Positions 10,728 to 23,942 of a DNA stretch of 64,000 nt are shown one piece after another (within the stretch, counting starts at the first letter, position 1; every line of letters begins with the position of its first letter). Origin of the DNA: Circinella umbellata (lineage: Eukaryota; Mucoromycota; Mucoromycetes; Mucorales; Lichtheimiaceae). The stretch is from contig JAIWNF010000001.1 in the NCBI GenBank assembly GCA_025093555.1, positions 1,426,001 through 1,490,000 of the forward strand. Reading direction: 5' to 3'. The notes beneath the pieces were generated by a model. It made no database searches, was not told the origin of the DNA, and saw only the letters and a list, made by a program, of their open reading frames with translations. The translations under genes and the position numbers were made by a program.

Positions 10728-12346
10728 ATGGTCGCTGCCATTCTCTCAAAACCTGTTGAAGGATCGGGTTATAAATATAGCTTGAAAGTCCAAGAATATA
10801 CTACACCTGCACCACAATCAGGTGAAGCCGTAGTTAAGATTCAAGCTGCTGCACTTAATCATCGGTAATACTAATTGGAAAAAAAAAATTTGAATGGGAA
10901 ATGGGATGAATGAAGTTTTAAAGAAATCGTTCACTAAGTGTATATATATATATATATATATTAAATAGCGATGTATGGATTTTGAAAGGATTATATCCTG
11001 GTATTGCTGAAGGTTCTGTTGTTGGATCTGACTGTGTTGGTATTCTTTCTGAACCTGGATCTTCATCAGTACAAGTTGGTCAACGCGTTTTAATCAGTCC
11101 TTCAGTGAATTGGGAGAAGGATCCACGAGGTCCAGAAGGGCTTTTTGGTATCTTGGGTCTCTTACCTTTCTCAGGTAATATATATAATACTTTAAGGGGG
11201 GACTATAGAAAAGGGAGAAAAGGAGAAATAAACTGAATTGATTGATTTTAATTTATTTTATAATAATTTATAATAATTTATTTTTTCAGGTACATTGGCT
11301 GATACCATTAATATTGATGGTAAAGAAGTTTTCCCTTGTCCTGCTCATCTCTCTACTTTTGAAGCTGCTGCATTGCCACTTGCAGGATTAACTGCTTTTA
11401 GGTAAGCATACATTTATATCATCCTATTGTTTTCTATTGTTTCCTACTTTTTAGAGAAAAATCACTATTCTTATATGACACTAATGAAACGTAATTTATT
11501 TTAGAGCACTGTTTACTAAATCTGAGGTCCAAAGTGGTGATCATGTATTGATCCCTGGTATTGGGGGTGGTGTTGCTCTTTTTGCACTTCAATTCGCAGT
11601 AGCAGCAGGTGCACATGTATATGTTACTTCTTCTAGTGAAGAAAAAATTAAGAATGCTATTTCTTTGGGCGCAAAGGGAGGAATTAACTATAAAGATCGT
11701 AAGCGAGTTTTTTTTTTTTTTTTTAAATATATATATCGTCCGTCCTGTTTGCTCGCTGAAATATGCAGCGGAAGAAATTTTTACTGTTTCACAAAAAAAT
11801 TGACACACACAGGAGTATATACAAAAAAATGTTAATTCTTATTTTCAATAGCTAATGCGGATAAGGAACTTAAGAAATTGTTAAATGGTAACTTGTTATC
11901 TGCTGTTGTTGATGGCTCTGGTGGTGCCTTGTTTAATCAATACATCAAAGTAATGAGATCAGGTGGTATTATCACTCAATATGGTCAAACAGCATCCCCT
12001 AAAGGCGTTGGATTCAATATGGGCGCTGTACTTAAGAACATTGATCTCCGGGGTTCAACGATGGGCTCACGTGCCGAGTTTAAGCAAATGTTGGAATTTG
12101 TTGACAAACATAAGATTAAGCCTATTGTTTCACACGTCTTTAATGGCTTAACTCAAGAAAACATGGATAAGGCTATTTCTGTCATTGAGTAAGTAATAGC
12201 GGGGAATTTTTTTTTTATATTTTGCATGTGATCTATTTTTGAATATGCTGACTCTTACTTATCCTCTTTATTTTATCAATAGTGCTGGTCAACAAACAGG
12301 AAAGGTAGTTCTTGAAATTAATGAGAATGCTCGTTCAAACCTTTAG
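10728..12346 (+). CDS. MDR-superfamily oxidoreductase, tandem copy 2
   Basis: Six exons: 10728-10864, 10969-11174, 11290-11401, 11505-11698, 11852-12188 and 12283-12346, 349 aa. It aligns with copy 1 throughout: [75 protein letters not shown]. Same inferred role: NAD(P)H-dependent reductase, substrate unknown. Four intron positions are shared with copy 1. A fifth, 11175-11289, after LGLLPFSG, is absent from copy 1. Introns 1 and 4 contain a TA microsatellite and a T-run. A polyadenylation-like AATAAA lies about 60 bp after the stop. Confidence 0.88.
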
Positions 12347-12822
12347 ATGAAATAGCTAATTAGTTATATGATATATGATTGATATTATTATTTACCATTA
12401 AGCAATAAAGAACTGTAAATTTATTATTTAAATAAGGAAATTAGTAGACCCTTTTTTTTCTTTTAGTATTCTGACTTATGCAGAAAAACCATGCGTTTTT
12501 TTTAAACCATCTAAATAGAACCCCCAGGCCACTAATAATAATAACCCCCCAAGGTTTTCTTACTCTTTTATTTTTTATTTTTATTTTCCACTCCCCCTTT
12601 TTTTTTCTATTATTACGTTCTCGCGTATATTTTTTTATGAAAGTGTCTACATAGATCCAAAAAGAAATAGACACTTACTCATATTCACACACGAACTTAT
12701 TAACAAATCCAATCAGCCCACGGGCAAACACCCATCCCCCCTTTTTTTATTATTCTTTTTTGTTTTTTGTCTTTCTCTCCCACTTTCTTTCCTTCTTTTC
12801 ACTCTTTTCATCCTCTAAAAAA
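12347..12822. other. Intergenic region / 5' flank of the SMP gene
   Basis: No gene seen. Several pyrimidine-rich and C-rich runs, ending in a long T/C-rich stretch directly before the ATG at 12823, consistent with a fungal promoter and leader. Confidence 0.5.
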
Positions 12823-15531
12823 ATGATATCCCTGACCACTTTTTTGACAATCTACTTACTTGGTGGAGTGACATTTCTACCTGTATTACTGCTGGTCATA
12901 TTTTATTTGTATAGTATTGATCCTCAAGAAGCACTTCAATCGACAACAAATAAGAATAATAAAAGCATTTACCCAAAAGAAGAATATAAAGATTGTGATT
13001 ACGAACAAGGAAAAACTGGCTGGATCCGTTTTACAAATCAGCACGATGCAACAATCAACTCTGGTAGGTTAATGACAACCCCTGGTCCTAATGCACACCA
13101 TCACCACGGCAATAATAGCAGTAGCAACGGCATTTACAGTAACAGTAGCAGTAGTAGTAGCAGCAGCATTAGTACTAGCAATAATGGGAGCTCCTCAAAA
13201 AAATTTAAAGACTTGTGTTATGGTGTTCTTAAACACGGCACATTATTTATCTACGAGTCCGATAAAATGCTCGAGTGTAAAATGATTATACCTGTACACG
13301 ACTTCACAATATCGATATATCCCGAAGGCCGACGCGACCATGAATTATTTAGCAAGTCAACAGCTATTCGGCTCCGTCCTAAACATCTCCGCAAAACAGC
13401 GAAAAAACTCAACAGAAATAACCATAATGTCATTAAGTCTAAAACGGATACAAACCTATTGTTGGATAATAATAGTAGTGATGATGATACTAGCAAAAAA
13501 GATAGTTGGACCTTAGATCAAGATTTTTATTTATATTGTGGTCAATCAATTGACAAGGAAGATTGGTATTTTGCATTAATCAGTGGATCCAATTTTATGG
13601 CCGATTCTCCAACAACGAATTCAAAACAGTTTGATCCGGAAGCTATGCAAGATTTAATTAAGAGTATTCATCATGATCCTTCCACCCGGCAAATGCAATG
13701 GCTCAATGCCATTATGGGAAGAATCTTTTTGGGGATGTACAAAACTGACAAGGTTCATAAGTTTTTTGAACAAAAAATCACAAAAAAAGTCAGTAAAATG
13801 AAACGTCCTGTGTTCATTGATGCAATTGCAGTGCATCGAGTTCAAGTGGGTCATGCAGTTCCTTATTTAAATAATCCGAAATTGTTGTCACTTTCGATGG
13901 ATGGTAGTTTAACGGCAGAAGCACAGATTGAATATGAGGGTGGTCTGTGCGTGGAAATTGAAACGGGGTTTTTATGGACTTATTCAACCCGGATGAAACC
14001 TATTCGTGTCAATTTGATATTATCAGTTACATTGAAAAAATTATCGGGTCGATTCATGTTCAAGATCAAGCAAGCTCCTACGAATCGATATTGGATTGGA
14101 TTTTATGAACCACCTGTGATGGATTTGGTGATTAAGCCTATCGTTTCGGATAAACAAATTAAATTGAATGTCGTGACCAATGCTATTGAATCCAAGATTC
14201 GTGAATTGATTGCCGATACTATGGTGTTACCCAATATGGATGATTTTATATTTTGTGATTCAGATGGAAAAGGTGGAATTTTTGATGATGAAGTACCGAC
14301 CCCGCCTATGTCAACAACTCCGGAAACACCAATACAGTCTACACCATCAGCACCAGGGAGTATTAAAAGTGAACCAGGAATCATGAATCAACAACGAACA
14401 CAACATAGTGACGATTCTAAATCTACCGTATCAACATCATCACGCCGCTCTTCATCCGCATCATTATCACCGACACCACGAACATCAGAATCCATGCCAC
14501 CAGTGGTTCGTCGAACGGATTCAGCAAAATCACCAGAACATCTTTCAGTTCAATCCAATCATGAAATCTCCAAATCATCGCCGGATTTACTTTCTGGGGT
14601 TCAAACAGATTCGGTTAACAAACAATCCATTGAAAGAGGAGGAGGTGAAACCGCATCACTCATATCTCAAGATTCTAGCGACTCAAATTCATCATCGACA
14701 CCTACATCATCTATTCGATGGCCAAGTTCCATGAACCTAAGAAGAAAAAAGAAAACCTCGTCAGATACTGCATCAATTATATCAACCACTGGTAAAATTG
14801 ATGACGACAGTGATAGTATCTATCACCATGACGAAGAACATGTATCATCATCAGCACAATCAGTACGTTCAGTTGGATCCACTAGACGTGGGTTTTTATC
14901 CAAATTGAAATCCGAAATTACTGAAGAAATGCGTTCAGGGGAGCGAAAACCATTGTACCAAAAAGCAGAACATATATGGCAAAGGAGTAAAGAAGTGACT
15001 CGAGAGTATCAGAAACAGCAACAGGACGAAAGGGAACAAGCGGAGAGGGAAGAATCTGCATCAGTAGAACAAGAGGATCAACAATTACATTATCAAGAAG
15101 AACAGGAGCAACCAAGGAAAGAAGTGATCATCATGGATAGTAATGGGACAAACATTTCTAAACAGGAGCAACAGGAGAATGAAAAAGCAGTACCAGTAGA
15201 AGAGAACCTTTCCCGGATTAGTAAAAAACCACCAGCGCCACCACGACCTGCTCGACGACGACCATCATCTACAAAGGAAGAGGACAGGCCTCCACTTCCT
15301 CCACGTTCGCCTATTGATAACAATAACAATGATCATAACAATGATAACATCAACAATAACAACAATATAGAACAATCTTCCATTTCTTCATCATTTGAAC
15401 CACCAATCATTACAAAACTTCCTCCACCGCCGCCACCGAGAAAAGCTCCCCCAACTTTACCACCACGTGAATTTCCAAAATCCTCTGAGGATTCTCGAGT
15501 CAATTCAGCCATTTTTACCAAAGAACAATAA
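12823..15531 (+). CDS. SMP-domain lipid-transfer protein, Nvj2/TEX2-like, intronless
   Basis: Single exon, 902 aa from the ATG at 12823; the in-frame region upstream lacks an ATG. A hydrophobic anchor (TFLTIYLLGGVTFLPVLLLV, residues about 6-30) is followed by a PH-like region (about 60-265) broken by Ser/Asn/His-rich inserts. The SMP domain lies at about 290-490, with QWLNAIMGRIF, KMKRPVFIDAIAVHRV, GGLCVEIETGF, RYWIGFYEPP and NAIESKIRELI. SMP domains are tubular lipid carriers at ER contact sites; yeast Nvj2 and animal TEX2 share this anchor-PH-SMP order. The C-terminal about 400 residues are disordered, Ser/Thr- and Gln-rich, with proline motifs (PPLPPR, PPPPPPRKAPP) that could bind SH3 domains. 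The length of this tail is the main difference from yeast. Confidence 0.88.
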   Translation: MISLTTFLTIYLLGGVTFLPVLLLVIFYLYSIDPQEALQSTTNKNNKSIYPKEEYKDCDYEQGKTGWIRFTNQHDATINSGRLMTTPGPNAHHHHGNNSSSNGIYSNSSSSSSSSISTSNNGSSSKKFKDLCYGVLKHGTLFIYESDKMLECKMIIPVHDFTISIYPEGRRDHELFSKSTAIRLRPKHLRKTAKKLNRNNHNVIKSKTDTNLLLDNNSSDDDTSKKDSWTLDQDFYLYCGQSIDKEDWYFALISGSNFMADSPTTNSKQFDPEAMQDLIKSIHHDPSTRQMQWLNAIMGRIFLGMYKTDKVHKFFEQKITKKVSKMKRPVFIDAIAVHRVQVGHAVPYLNNPKLLSLSMDGSLTAEAQIEYEGGLCVEIETGFLWTYSTRMKPIRVNLILSVTLKKLSGRFMFKIKQAPTNRYWIGFYEPPVMDLVIKPIVSDKQIKLNVVTNAIESKIRELIADTMVLPNMDDFIFCDSDGKGGIFDDEVPTPPMSTTPETPIQSTPSAPGSIKSEPGIMNQQRTQHSDDSKSTVSTSSRRSSSASLSPTPRTSESMPPVVRRTDSAKSPEHLSVQSNHEISKSSPDLLSGVQTDSVNKQSIERGGGETASLISQDSSDSNSSSTPTSSIRWPSSMNLRRKKKTSSDTASIISTTGKIDDDSDSIYHHDEEHVSSSAQSVRSVGSTRRGFLSKLKSEITEEMRSGERKPLYQKAEHIWQRSKEVTREYQKQQQDEREQAEREESASVEQEDQQLHYQEEQEQPRKEVIIMDSNGTNISKQEQQENEKAVPVEENLSRISKKPPAPPRPARRRPSSTKEEDRPPLPPRSPIDNNNNDHNNDNINNNNNIEQSSISSSFEPPIITKLPPPPPPRKAPPTLPPREFPKSSEDSRVNSAIFTKEQ

Positions 15532-16366
15532 TAAATAAAAGAATTGTTATTTTTTTTCTTCTACCACATTCTTTTCCTTAATTCACATCCTTGTTTTCTT
15601 ATTCTGAAAAGAACTTTAACAAAAAAAACAAATAACACCATTATAAAAATCATATTTCGAATTGTCGACAAAAGAGTGATCAAAGAAAATGTGTATAAAC
15701 TTACTGTGTAAGGCCATACGTAAAGAACTTTATCTTTACATAGAACAACTATGTCAATCTTATTTCAACATGTACGACAAGACTATTTTTATTTGAGTAT
15801 TAAAAAAAATACACATACTTTGTATATTTGTTTTACGCCTGGCAAATGCATTTATGCAAATATTGTAAAAAAAAATACAATCACATGATTTGTCTTGGAT
15901 CCAGAAATAAATGGAACAGTTTTCATGCTAACCTTCATAGTTTTATATATATCCAAATCAGTCATAGTAAGAGTCTTGCAAAATGTCAGTGTGGAAACCC
16001 TTACCTCATAGTGAACGATAATCCATTCATTTATTCGTTCTAAACTCTGATACGTATCTATTAAAATATATACATATGTACATTCAGTACGGAATTATCC
16101 GCCCTGTTCAACAAAATGCCCATCAACATCCGTATATGTAACTTTAAATAGCATAAAAGTGGGGTTTTATTACTTTTTAATATATTTTACCATTTGGTAG
16201 ATTTGCTTGTATCTCTCGATAATAATAGAGGTTAATAATAATAATAATAAAACACTATACGCACAAGTTTATTTTTCGTATTTTTTCATATTTTCTATAC
16301 AACTTTTTTATTTTTGACCGATTTCGGTGTATGTTATAAATGTGTCAAGATGAATGCGTGGGAAAA
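15532..16366. other. Intergenic region between convergent genes
   Basis: AT-rich 3' flanks of the SMP gene and the PheRS beta gene. ATAAATAAAA follows the SMP stop at once and could serve as a polyadenylation signal. The short open frame near 15828-16043 has no recognisable features and is probably chance. A (TAA)n microsatellite lies near 16233-16250. Confidence 0.5.
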
Positions 16367-18971
16367 TTAAACAAAAGGTTCAAGGTTGAATTCGAGGACA
16401 GTGGTAGGAAGATTCAATTCGAAGTTTTCAATTACAGTAGGATGAAGTACACCAAACGAACCGATCATTAATTCCTTACGTTCACCTTCTTCAGTTAAAT
16501 AACGCAAATAAATGTCTGCGGAACGACCAGGGAAATATGTCTTGTCTATATGATATAATGATAGTGATAATAAGTATGCACAAATCAGTATACAATATAA
16601 AATATGTATCCATTTCTACTTTTTTTTGAAGAAAAACTTACGTTCAGATTCAATAATCCAGTAACCCAAATCCTTGCTTGTTTTAGAAATAAGCTTAGTG
16701 TTCAACATTTCCATCAAACGGTTAAGCAAACCATGAATAACTTCGAAACCAGAAGTCTTTGACATGTAAGCAGCACATACATGACGTTCATTACGGGTTC
16801 TACGTTCACGTGTTTCATCCTTGAAACCAACATCTGATACTTCAAAGACCTTAAGAGGCAAGGGCAATTTCTTGTTGTTATTAATGGTCTTGAGTACACC
16901 GGGCAAAAGTGAAGTACGAACCACTTGGTATTCGATAGTCTTGGGGTTAGCTAATTTAATAGCTGTTGTGTTATCATCGACACGGTTCAAGAATTTGAAG
17001 TTTTCGTCATGAGAACAAAGAATAAGAGGAGCCACTTCAGTGAAACCACACATGGCTAATTCACGACGAGCATGGTCAGAGAGTTTGTTACATGGCAAGG
17101 CAGATGCAAATGTGGAAACAGCAGGCATTTTTTTGGGTAAGTTATCATAACCATATGAAATACAAACATCTTCCATGATATCAGCAGCGTGCAAAATGTC
17201 CCAACGGGTAGGTGGGACGTCGACAAGAATCTCATTGGCGTTTTCGGGGTTGACGTTAGCACCTAAACTCATTTTTTCCAATAATCCACAGATTTCATCA
17301 CCCTTTAATTCAAGAGCGGTACATGAGTTGATGTAGTCGACATTAGCAGTGGCGCGCCATGGTTGGACCTTGGGTGTTTGCTTGACAGTGCCATCGGGAT
17401 ATACAATTTCTACTGGTTCAACACTAATATTACAGTTAGTAGCTGTGCTATATTTACCCCTTTTTCTCCCTCCCTCTATCTCTCAAACATACACAAATAT
17501 CCATTATCCATTTTATATAAAGTTCAAATAAACTTACGTGAAGGGGTCAGCACAGTATTGAGAGAACATAGCAACCAAAGTGTTCAAGACAATATTAGCC
17601 TTATGTTCATCTGTTGCTGTGATTTCAATGAAAACATTTTTGGTGGACAACTTGATTTTGGAGTGTTCAGAGTTAATAATAGGAGGAAGCGAACAGACAG
17701 TACGGTTACCATCATATACAACAGGATAGACAGGGGAATCGCGGATGATGTGAAGGAAGCGACCTAAATGCTTGTCATTCTATGTAAAACCAAAATATCC
17801 CATCAGTTATCAATTAAATTATCACTAGTGTCAAATTCATCGGCCATCCAACTTTTTTTTTTGATTCCACACCCTCTATATTTCCATACCTCATATAATT
17901 CCATCAAAGAATCACCATCGACTTCGACAGTTTGATTGAGTGGAACAAACTTAATGTCCTTATGTGGCAATGCTTCGTATGTGAAAGGACCTTGGATAGT
18001 ATCAAGATCGTGAGTACCCATGGAGGCGAGAGTACGCTTTCTAAAACAATTGCTTAGTACCTGCTAATCACTTTATCACTTTTTTTTTATCCACTTCAAC
18101 CCGGTATGCTATATATACTAAATAACTGTAATTTCGAAGATGTATTTACCGGCAAATGTTGTTGTGCAACTTGTCTTGAAGATCAATGAAGCTATCATAA
18201 GCTTCTTGAGTAAATGTAATATCACGAAGAATAGCAGCAACGATTGCTGGACGAATTTGAGCGGTCTATATATACAAAAATTACCATACTGTTAACTACG
18301 CTCACAAATAATTCACTACCATCCCTCCTTTACTCCTGGATTCAATCTATATATATTTTACCTCTGGCTTAACGATAACTTGCTGCAATTTACTGCTAGC
18401 AGGCTTAACAAGCTTATACTGTGGAGGCTTACATCTACCTTCATACACACGCAAAGCTTGAGCGAGACCTTCTTGACACAACAAATCGTATCTATATGCG
18501 CATAAGTTTCCCAATATCCATTTTTTTTAGTTGTTACTTCTCTCTTTTCCTCTTTTCTTCAAATATTCATTATTATTGAATTAATAATAACCTGTTGGCT
18601 GGAATATCAATCTTCAATTGTGCACGTTCACCGGGAACCTTTTCCGATTCATCCTTTTCTGAAGTCTAATAATATAAAATTATAAGAATTATGATGGTAT
18701 TTTCTTCATTAAATAGAAATTAAACATACGTCTTCTTCGAGTTCGATGCCGAAACGGAAACAGAGCTCATTGAACTCTTCATTTGCTGATAAATTGATAA
18801 AGTTGTCAAATTGTCAATTTTATTATATTTATATACATATATATAAAAAAAAATGAAATCAATTAATAACGCATAATGAAGTTAATTTTGTAATAGAATA
18901 AAATAAAACTCACTATATTCCTTTTCTAATGCCTCGAAAAGAAGCTGTTTATCAACGGTAACGGTAGGCAT
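16367..18971 (-). CDS. FRS1: Cytosolic phenylalanyl-tRNA synthetase beta subunit
   Basis: Nine exons on the minus strand: 18914-18971, 18730-18785, 18592-18665, 18362-18491, 18150-18265, 17890-18040, 17538-17779, 16642-17447 and 16367-16545. All joins keep frame, giving 603 aa, close to the usual eukaryotic length of about 590. The N-terminus is [21 protein letters not shown]3/B4-type region includes [20 protein letters not shown] and [18 protein letters not shown]. The B5 domain has [19 protein letters not shown] then [15 protein letters not shown]. The C-terminal part contains [20 protein letters not shown] and ends [16 protein letters not shown]. The alpha2beta2 enzyme charges tRNA-Phe in the cytosol; the alpha subunit is not in this window. 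Confidence 0.95.
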
Positions 18972-20448
18972 GAGGCGTGTTTCAAGGGCAACTTAAGCTC
19001 GTGTTCTATGTCTGACACTTAAAAAGAGAAACCTATTATAGGAAGATCTTCCACTCAAATGTGTGGCTTGGTTATGAATCATTTCGATTTCTGTTATCAT
19101 CATCAATTATGATAAGTTTTTAAAGTTTGTTGCGTAGTCACCATACATAAAAGAAATGGAAATACAAAGATCCTTTATTAAAACTTTCTATGATACAAAA
19201 TGCAAATATTAAGGTCATATGTTATCTAGGCATTATAAATATAACTTTTTCTTAATATTCGAGAAGGCAATAGATAATGTTTAAATGAAAGAAGACAGCG
19301 ATTATAATAGCGCTCGGATCATTCTTCACCATCATCTTTTTTTCGTGCTACCTATATATATCATCGATATAAGAATACTTGCCTTATTCAATTGAGAAGT
19401 TACTATTTAATCACAGTAGTTAAGCTTTTGTTAGTTCTTTGATTTCTTCTTTTTCTTAAAAAATATCATCGTCCACAACAGCAACAATCTTATTCTCCTG
19501 ATATGTTCATCAAAATAACACTGTTCTTGTACTTGCATTCTATTTTTTATTGCTAATTAAAGCAAGTTTATGATGTCATCTCGTACTCCATACCATATAT
19601 CATTATTGTTGGTAGCGTTTATCTTTATATTTTGAATATATGAAAAGCACTCATCAATGGTGTAAAAACTGTGTACTCCTAATCCGTTTTAAATAGTTCG
19701 ATGGTTATCTTGTTGTTAATACCTAGTACTACTGTTGTGAACAGGGGCATTGCCGCAATAGCAATGAGATGAGCAAAAAGCCCATATTTCTGCTAAATAC
19801 AGCTTCGTATGATCTAATTAACAAACACAACCGAGTATCCATTGGACAACATCAGTAGATTTATTGATCATTAATAAACAACAAACACTGAATGTGGCTC
19901 GTTTGTTATTATGTTTATGTGGGTTTTTATTTGTTTCTATTACCCAATCACTGTACGAGAAGCAACAAACTCGATTGCGCTTTGTCTGATTCAGAACGAT
20001 AATTGTGAATGTAGTTGGCAGTACTGAAATTTTTATTTTTATTTTTTCGACTTCTTTACCGTTTTGTATGTATTAAAATTATCACACCACTATCTCTATG
20101 GAATAAGGGTGAAAGGTGAACCAGCAATTACTACATTAATAATCTATAGCTACGTTACTTTCACCCCATTTTACAAACTTTATCACGTATATAAACAGGG
20201 CTCTCTCAATCTACTTTAATGATTGTTAATCTAATATAGCCAAAACACATTAAAGCTATACCAGCGAAGTCACTATATATACTAGTATTATTAAATTAAA
20301 AAATTTGCCTTGTCGCAAAAATAAATTAAAATTTATATTGTTTCCATAATGCGATAATATAGTATAAATAATATTATTATTATTTTCTTATGACTATCCA
20401 GATCCGATATTATTCTATCGATTTGAATTTAGGCTTCTGTTATTTGTT
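18972..20448. other. Intergenic region, no gene seen
   Basis: AT-rich. The PheRS beta promoter should lie in the first few hundred bases. No long open frame, RNA gene or clear repeat was recognised. It also contains the 3' flank of kelch gene A. Confidence 0.5.
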
Positions 20449-23400
20449 TTAATGGTGTTCGCTTTCGATGTCATTATTTTCCATTACGTCATTTTCAAGA
20501 TTATTGCTATTTGTTGCACTACTGTTAGATACAAGAGCAACACTATCACGCGACGTAGTACTGTGGTAACCGGTGTTTACTCTAGCTCTTCGAAATAAAT
20601 TTCGAAAGGGTCGCACGTGTGGAAAGCTGACAGAAGAATGTTGTTCATAGCTTGACTTTTCTGGCTCCTTAATAGCAGTATCAACTTTTTGAAACACTTC
20701 GTCGTTTACATAATACGCTTTAAATAAATGTTCGAGTAGTTGTGTGCGCTCTTGTATCAGCTCTATCTGTCTTGCTTGTTGTTGAATAACTTTAATGCAG
20801 TGTTGACAATTACTGTTGCATTGTGTCAAATTTTCTTCAACGTTTAGTGCTGTAAATTGTTTTCTCTCATTACTTGGTTCCAGTTTAGTGCTGTTACTAA
20901 TGTTACTGCTGTTGCAATTAAAGCTGCATGCATGATTGGGGCTGTCATTCTCTTGGCTTCTAACTTGTTCTTCCAATGCTTTCTGTTTATTCATATTATT
21001 ATGCGACAAAGATTCATTTCTCGGATGTACTGGATTTACCAAAGGTACTGGAGACTTGTACTCTTTGAAGCAATCTTTGAGATCCCGATAAATTGAACAT
21101 TTCATACGACCAAATGACCATTGATGAATAATTCCAAACGGAGATTGTGGGCGATAACCAAATAAGGCCGCTTGAACTGTTGTAATAAGACCATAAAGAC
21201 CACCAACAAACCCAAGAGCATTCATTAAAGAATAAATCTTTTGTCCTCGATGCACTGTTGTTGTGAAACTAGCTGGAGATAAATGGATCGATCTAATGAT
21301 AGTTTCAGAAGTGAAAGGTTCGGCATGCTTCTGAAATGTTGTTGTGACGCGTGGTACTAATTTATATTGAGATGCAAATCCAAAATAATTCCACCCTGAG
21401 GCAACTAATGATTCTGTTCGTTCAAACTGATAGTCTACATAAGCACCCTCATTTGGCCCCAAATAATCTTCTGATGCTCGGAACGCATCTTCTAACATCC
21501 ATTCTCCAATTTCTTCATCACTGTACAGAGGCATATGCTGAGCAAAGTATACGTTTCGATTAGGATCTTGTTCTGGATGGTAAAAAGAAAAATAAATTCT
21601 TCTAGTTTCGTTTCTATCTAAGACAGGAAAATAAATGTCAATTGATTCTCCGTCGCTTGCTTGTGAGTCTGATAAAGATGAAAACCTTAATGGTGTTATA
21701 TCCTCATTAAAAGGTTCTCCTCTAAACAAGTAACATTGACTGTTACCCAGATCCTCATCAAGGCTGGGTCGGTGATATGATAGATCAAGTAATGTTATAT
21801 AATTAGTGCATGAACTCTCATCACTTTTTGTACAACTAATTCGTGGATATATAGATTCATCTGCAGAGTATTCTCCGATTGCATATCCTTCCAAGCAGAA
21901 CCGGATATCTATATTAAACATATATAGTAAGTAGCGTCAGGTGATGTGCTTACAAGTAATAATATTAACTTTATTTCTGCCGTTACCATTGCAAAAATTG
22001 CTTATATTACCTGGAAGTTGTATATCGTTAAGTATAGGCTCAATAAATGTGTGCGTAGTTTCGGGACTTTCCAGCACTTGTATTATAATAAATACAAGAA
22101 ATGCGATAAAGAAAAAAAACAAAAGCGACTTAGAGAGAAGCCTAGTGACTTCTGCCCAAAAAGGTTCTCCTGCTCTATAGTTTCAAAAAAGAAAAAGTCA
22201 CATACTATTACTAAACAGTAGTTAAACTACTTTTTAGCTACTTCATAAACTAACCTGGGGTGAATCATTAGATAACGAGATATATTTATGGCCCGTTGTA
22301 TCCGGTGTCTAAACCGATAAATTATATATACACATATAAGACAAGCAACTCCTCCACAAACAGCACCAATAGAAGAGATAGTAGCCTTACTGATACTAGA
22401 TGTTGGCTCCTCATTTATTTCATCATATGTAGCTCCAGTTGTTATATTGTAAACCCATTTTGGTGATGTTAGATCTTGTAGCTCTTTATTAGTAGTACTA
22501 CCTCCATTATTCCCAGTCATATTCGAAAACTTGAGTACATCAATGTCGTTAAAAAATCTTGCTCCAGCCCCACCTAAACATCATTACTTGCATTATGTAA
22601 GTACACAAAAACAAAACATATATTAATTATTTCTTAACCTGAACGTACCAAAGCAAAGTACAGCATATTCATTATTAATTCGACCCATAGAAGATCCCGT
22701 ACGCGTTCTAGGCAGCTGTCCACCAACGGCTGGGGCATACCATATCCATGTATGAGTATCAAGGACCCACAAAACATTATAGTATTCATCGTCAACTCCC
22801 AAAAAGCCCAGATTGTCACCTATATATAAAAGATAAATTAGCGTAAAAAAATTTAGAGAATAAAGAAAGTTTTCGAGCTGTTAATTATTACCTCCTGTGA
22901 AATATAAGTATTGCCCTTCAGGTCCTATTTTCATTATATAATTGGATAATCAGTTAGTAACTAGTAATTATAACGACTATATGTAGGCACTCTTACAGTA
23001 GATATTTACTTACCTAGAACAGCATTTGAATGCACCAGAGCAACTTTGGGGTTGTTAATCGCATCGGCGTTAAGCAATAGTAGCTCCCATGAGTCATTTC
23101 CAGGGTTGTACACAGCTGCTTGATTAGAAAGAAAATTATCGCTAAATCCTGGATCCATTCCATCATCAGAATACCATCCACCAACATACACAATACGACT
23201 GTCACTATATAAATAAATATAGCTATTCTATAATAAGCAATATGTTTTATAAATTAAACAGATAAAACGCGACTCATTGTTGAACATTCACATACGGTAA
23301 AGCAGTTGCTGTACTGCCATATAAACTAATTGGTGCAGTTGTCAGATTTTTAAATGTTCCAGCAATAGGATCATATGACCAATGGTCCCTAAGCAATGTA

Positions 23401-23942
23401 AAGTTATTTATGCTAGAGATTCCACCATGAATATATATTAGACCATTTGCCGCCCTAACAGCAGTATGCTCTTGCCTATGAGGCGGTACAGAATCAATCC
23501 CGTCTAGTCCAGACAATGTGGTCCATGTGTTTTGACTAAAAGAATACACTTGAGCTTGAATAGGCTCCGTGATATTGGGAAAATATCCGTCATATTGTCC
23601 ACCAATGATTGCAACCGAGTCGTTATTCGGAAAAACTACAGATGTAGAGTATATCACTTTTGGTCCATTTGAATTAACATTTTCATAGTGCACTACACCA
23701 TAACTATCAAAGCTGAGTTTCGTAAATTGATTGGAAAAATTGATGCCATCAAGTCGCCCTCCATATGCATACATTGTTCCATTGATGACAAATCCAGTAC
23801 TAAAAGCAGGATTAGGTAGTTTTGCAGCAGTCGATGAAAGGATAGAATATTCACAGTGAGTTGTATGCAAGAATAACATTAATATAAAGATTATTACTAC
23901 TATCGACGTATATGAATTTGAGGTCAGTATTCGTTTGTACAT
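20449..23942 (-). CDS. Kelch-propeller membrane protein, tandem copy A (intact)
   Basis: Seven exons: 23296-23942, 23014-23204, 22892-22924 (33 nt), 22649-22819, 22255-22573, 22011-22174 and 20449-21908, 994 aa with every join in frame. A signal peptide (about residues 1-31, to THCEY) is followed by about six kelch-like blades ending in GG (MYAYGGRLDG, VAIIGGQYDG, LIYIHGGISS, RIVYVGGWYS, YLYFTGGD, VLCFGGAG). Then comes a first membrane segment (GAVCGGVACLICVYIIYRF) and a second (SLLFFFFIAFLVFIIIQVL). An approximately 250-residue cysteine-containing domain follows, then another hydrophobic segment (LMNALGFVGGLYGLITTVQ) with the conserved GYRPQSPFGIIH. The tail holds a heptad-like helix (IELIQERTQLLEHLF). 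A surface or endomembrane protein is likely; ligand and function are unknown. Confidence 0.85.
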
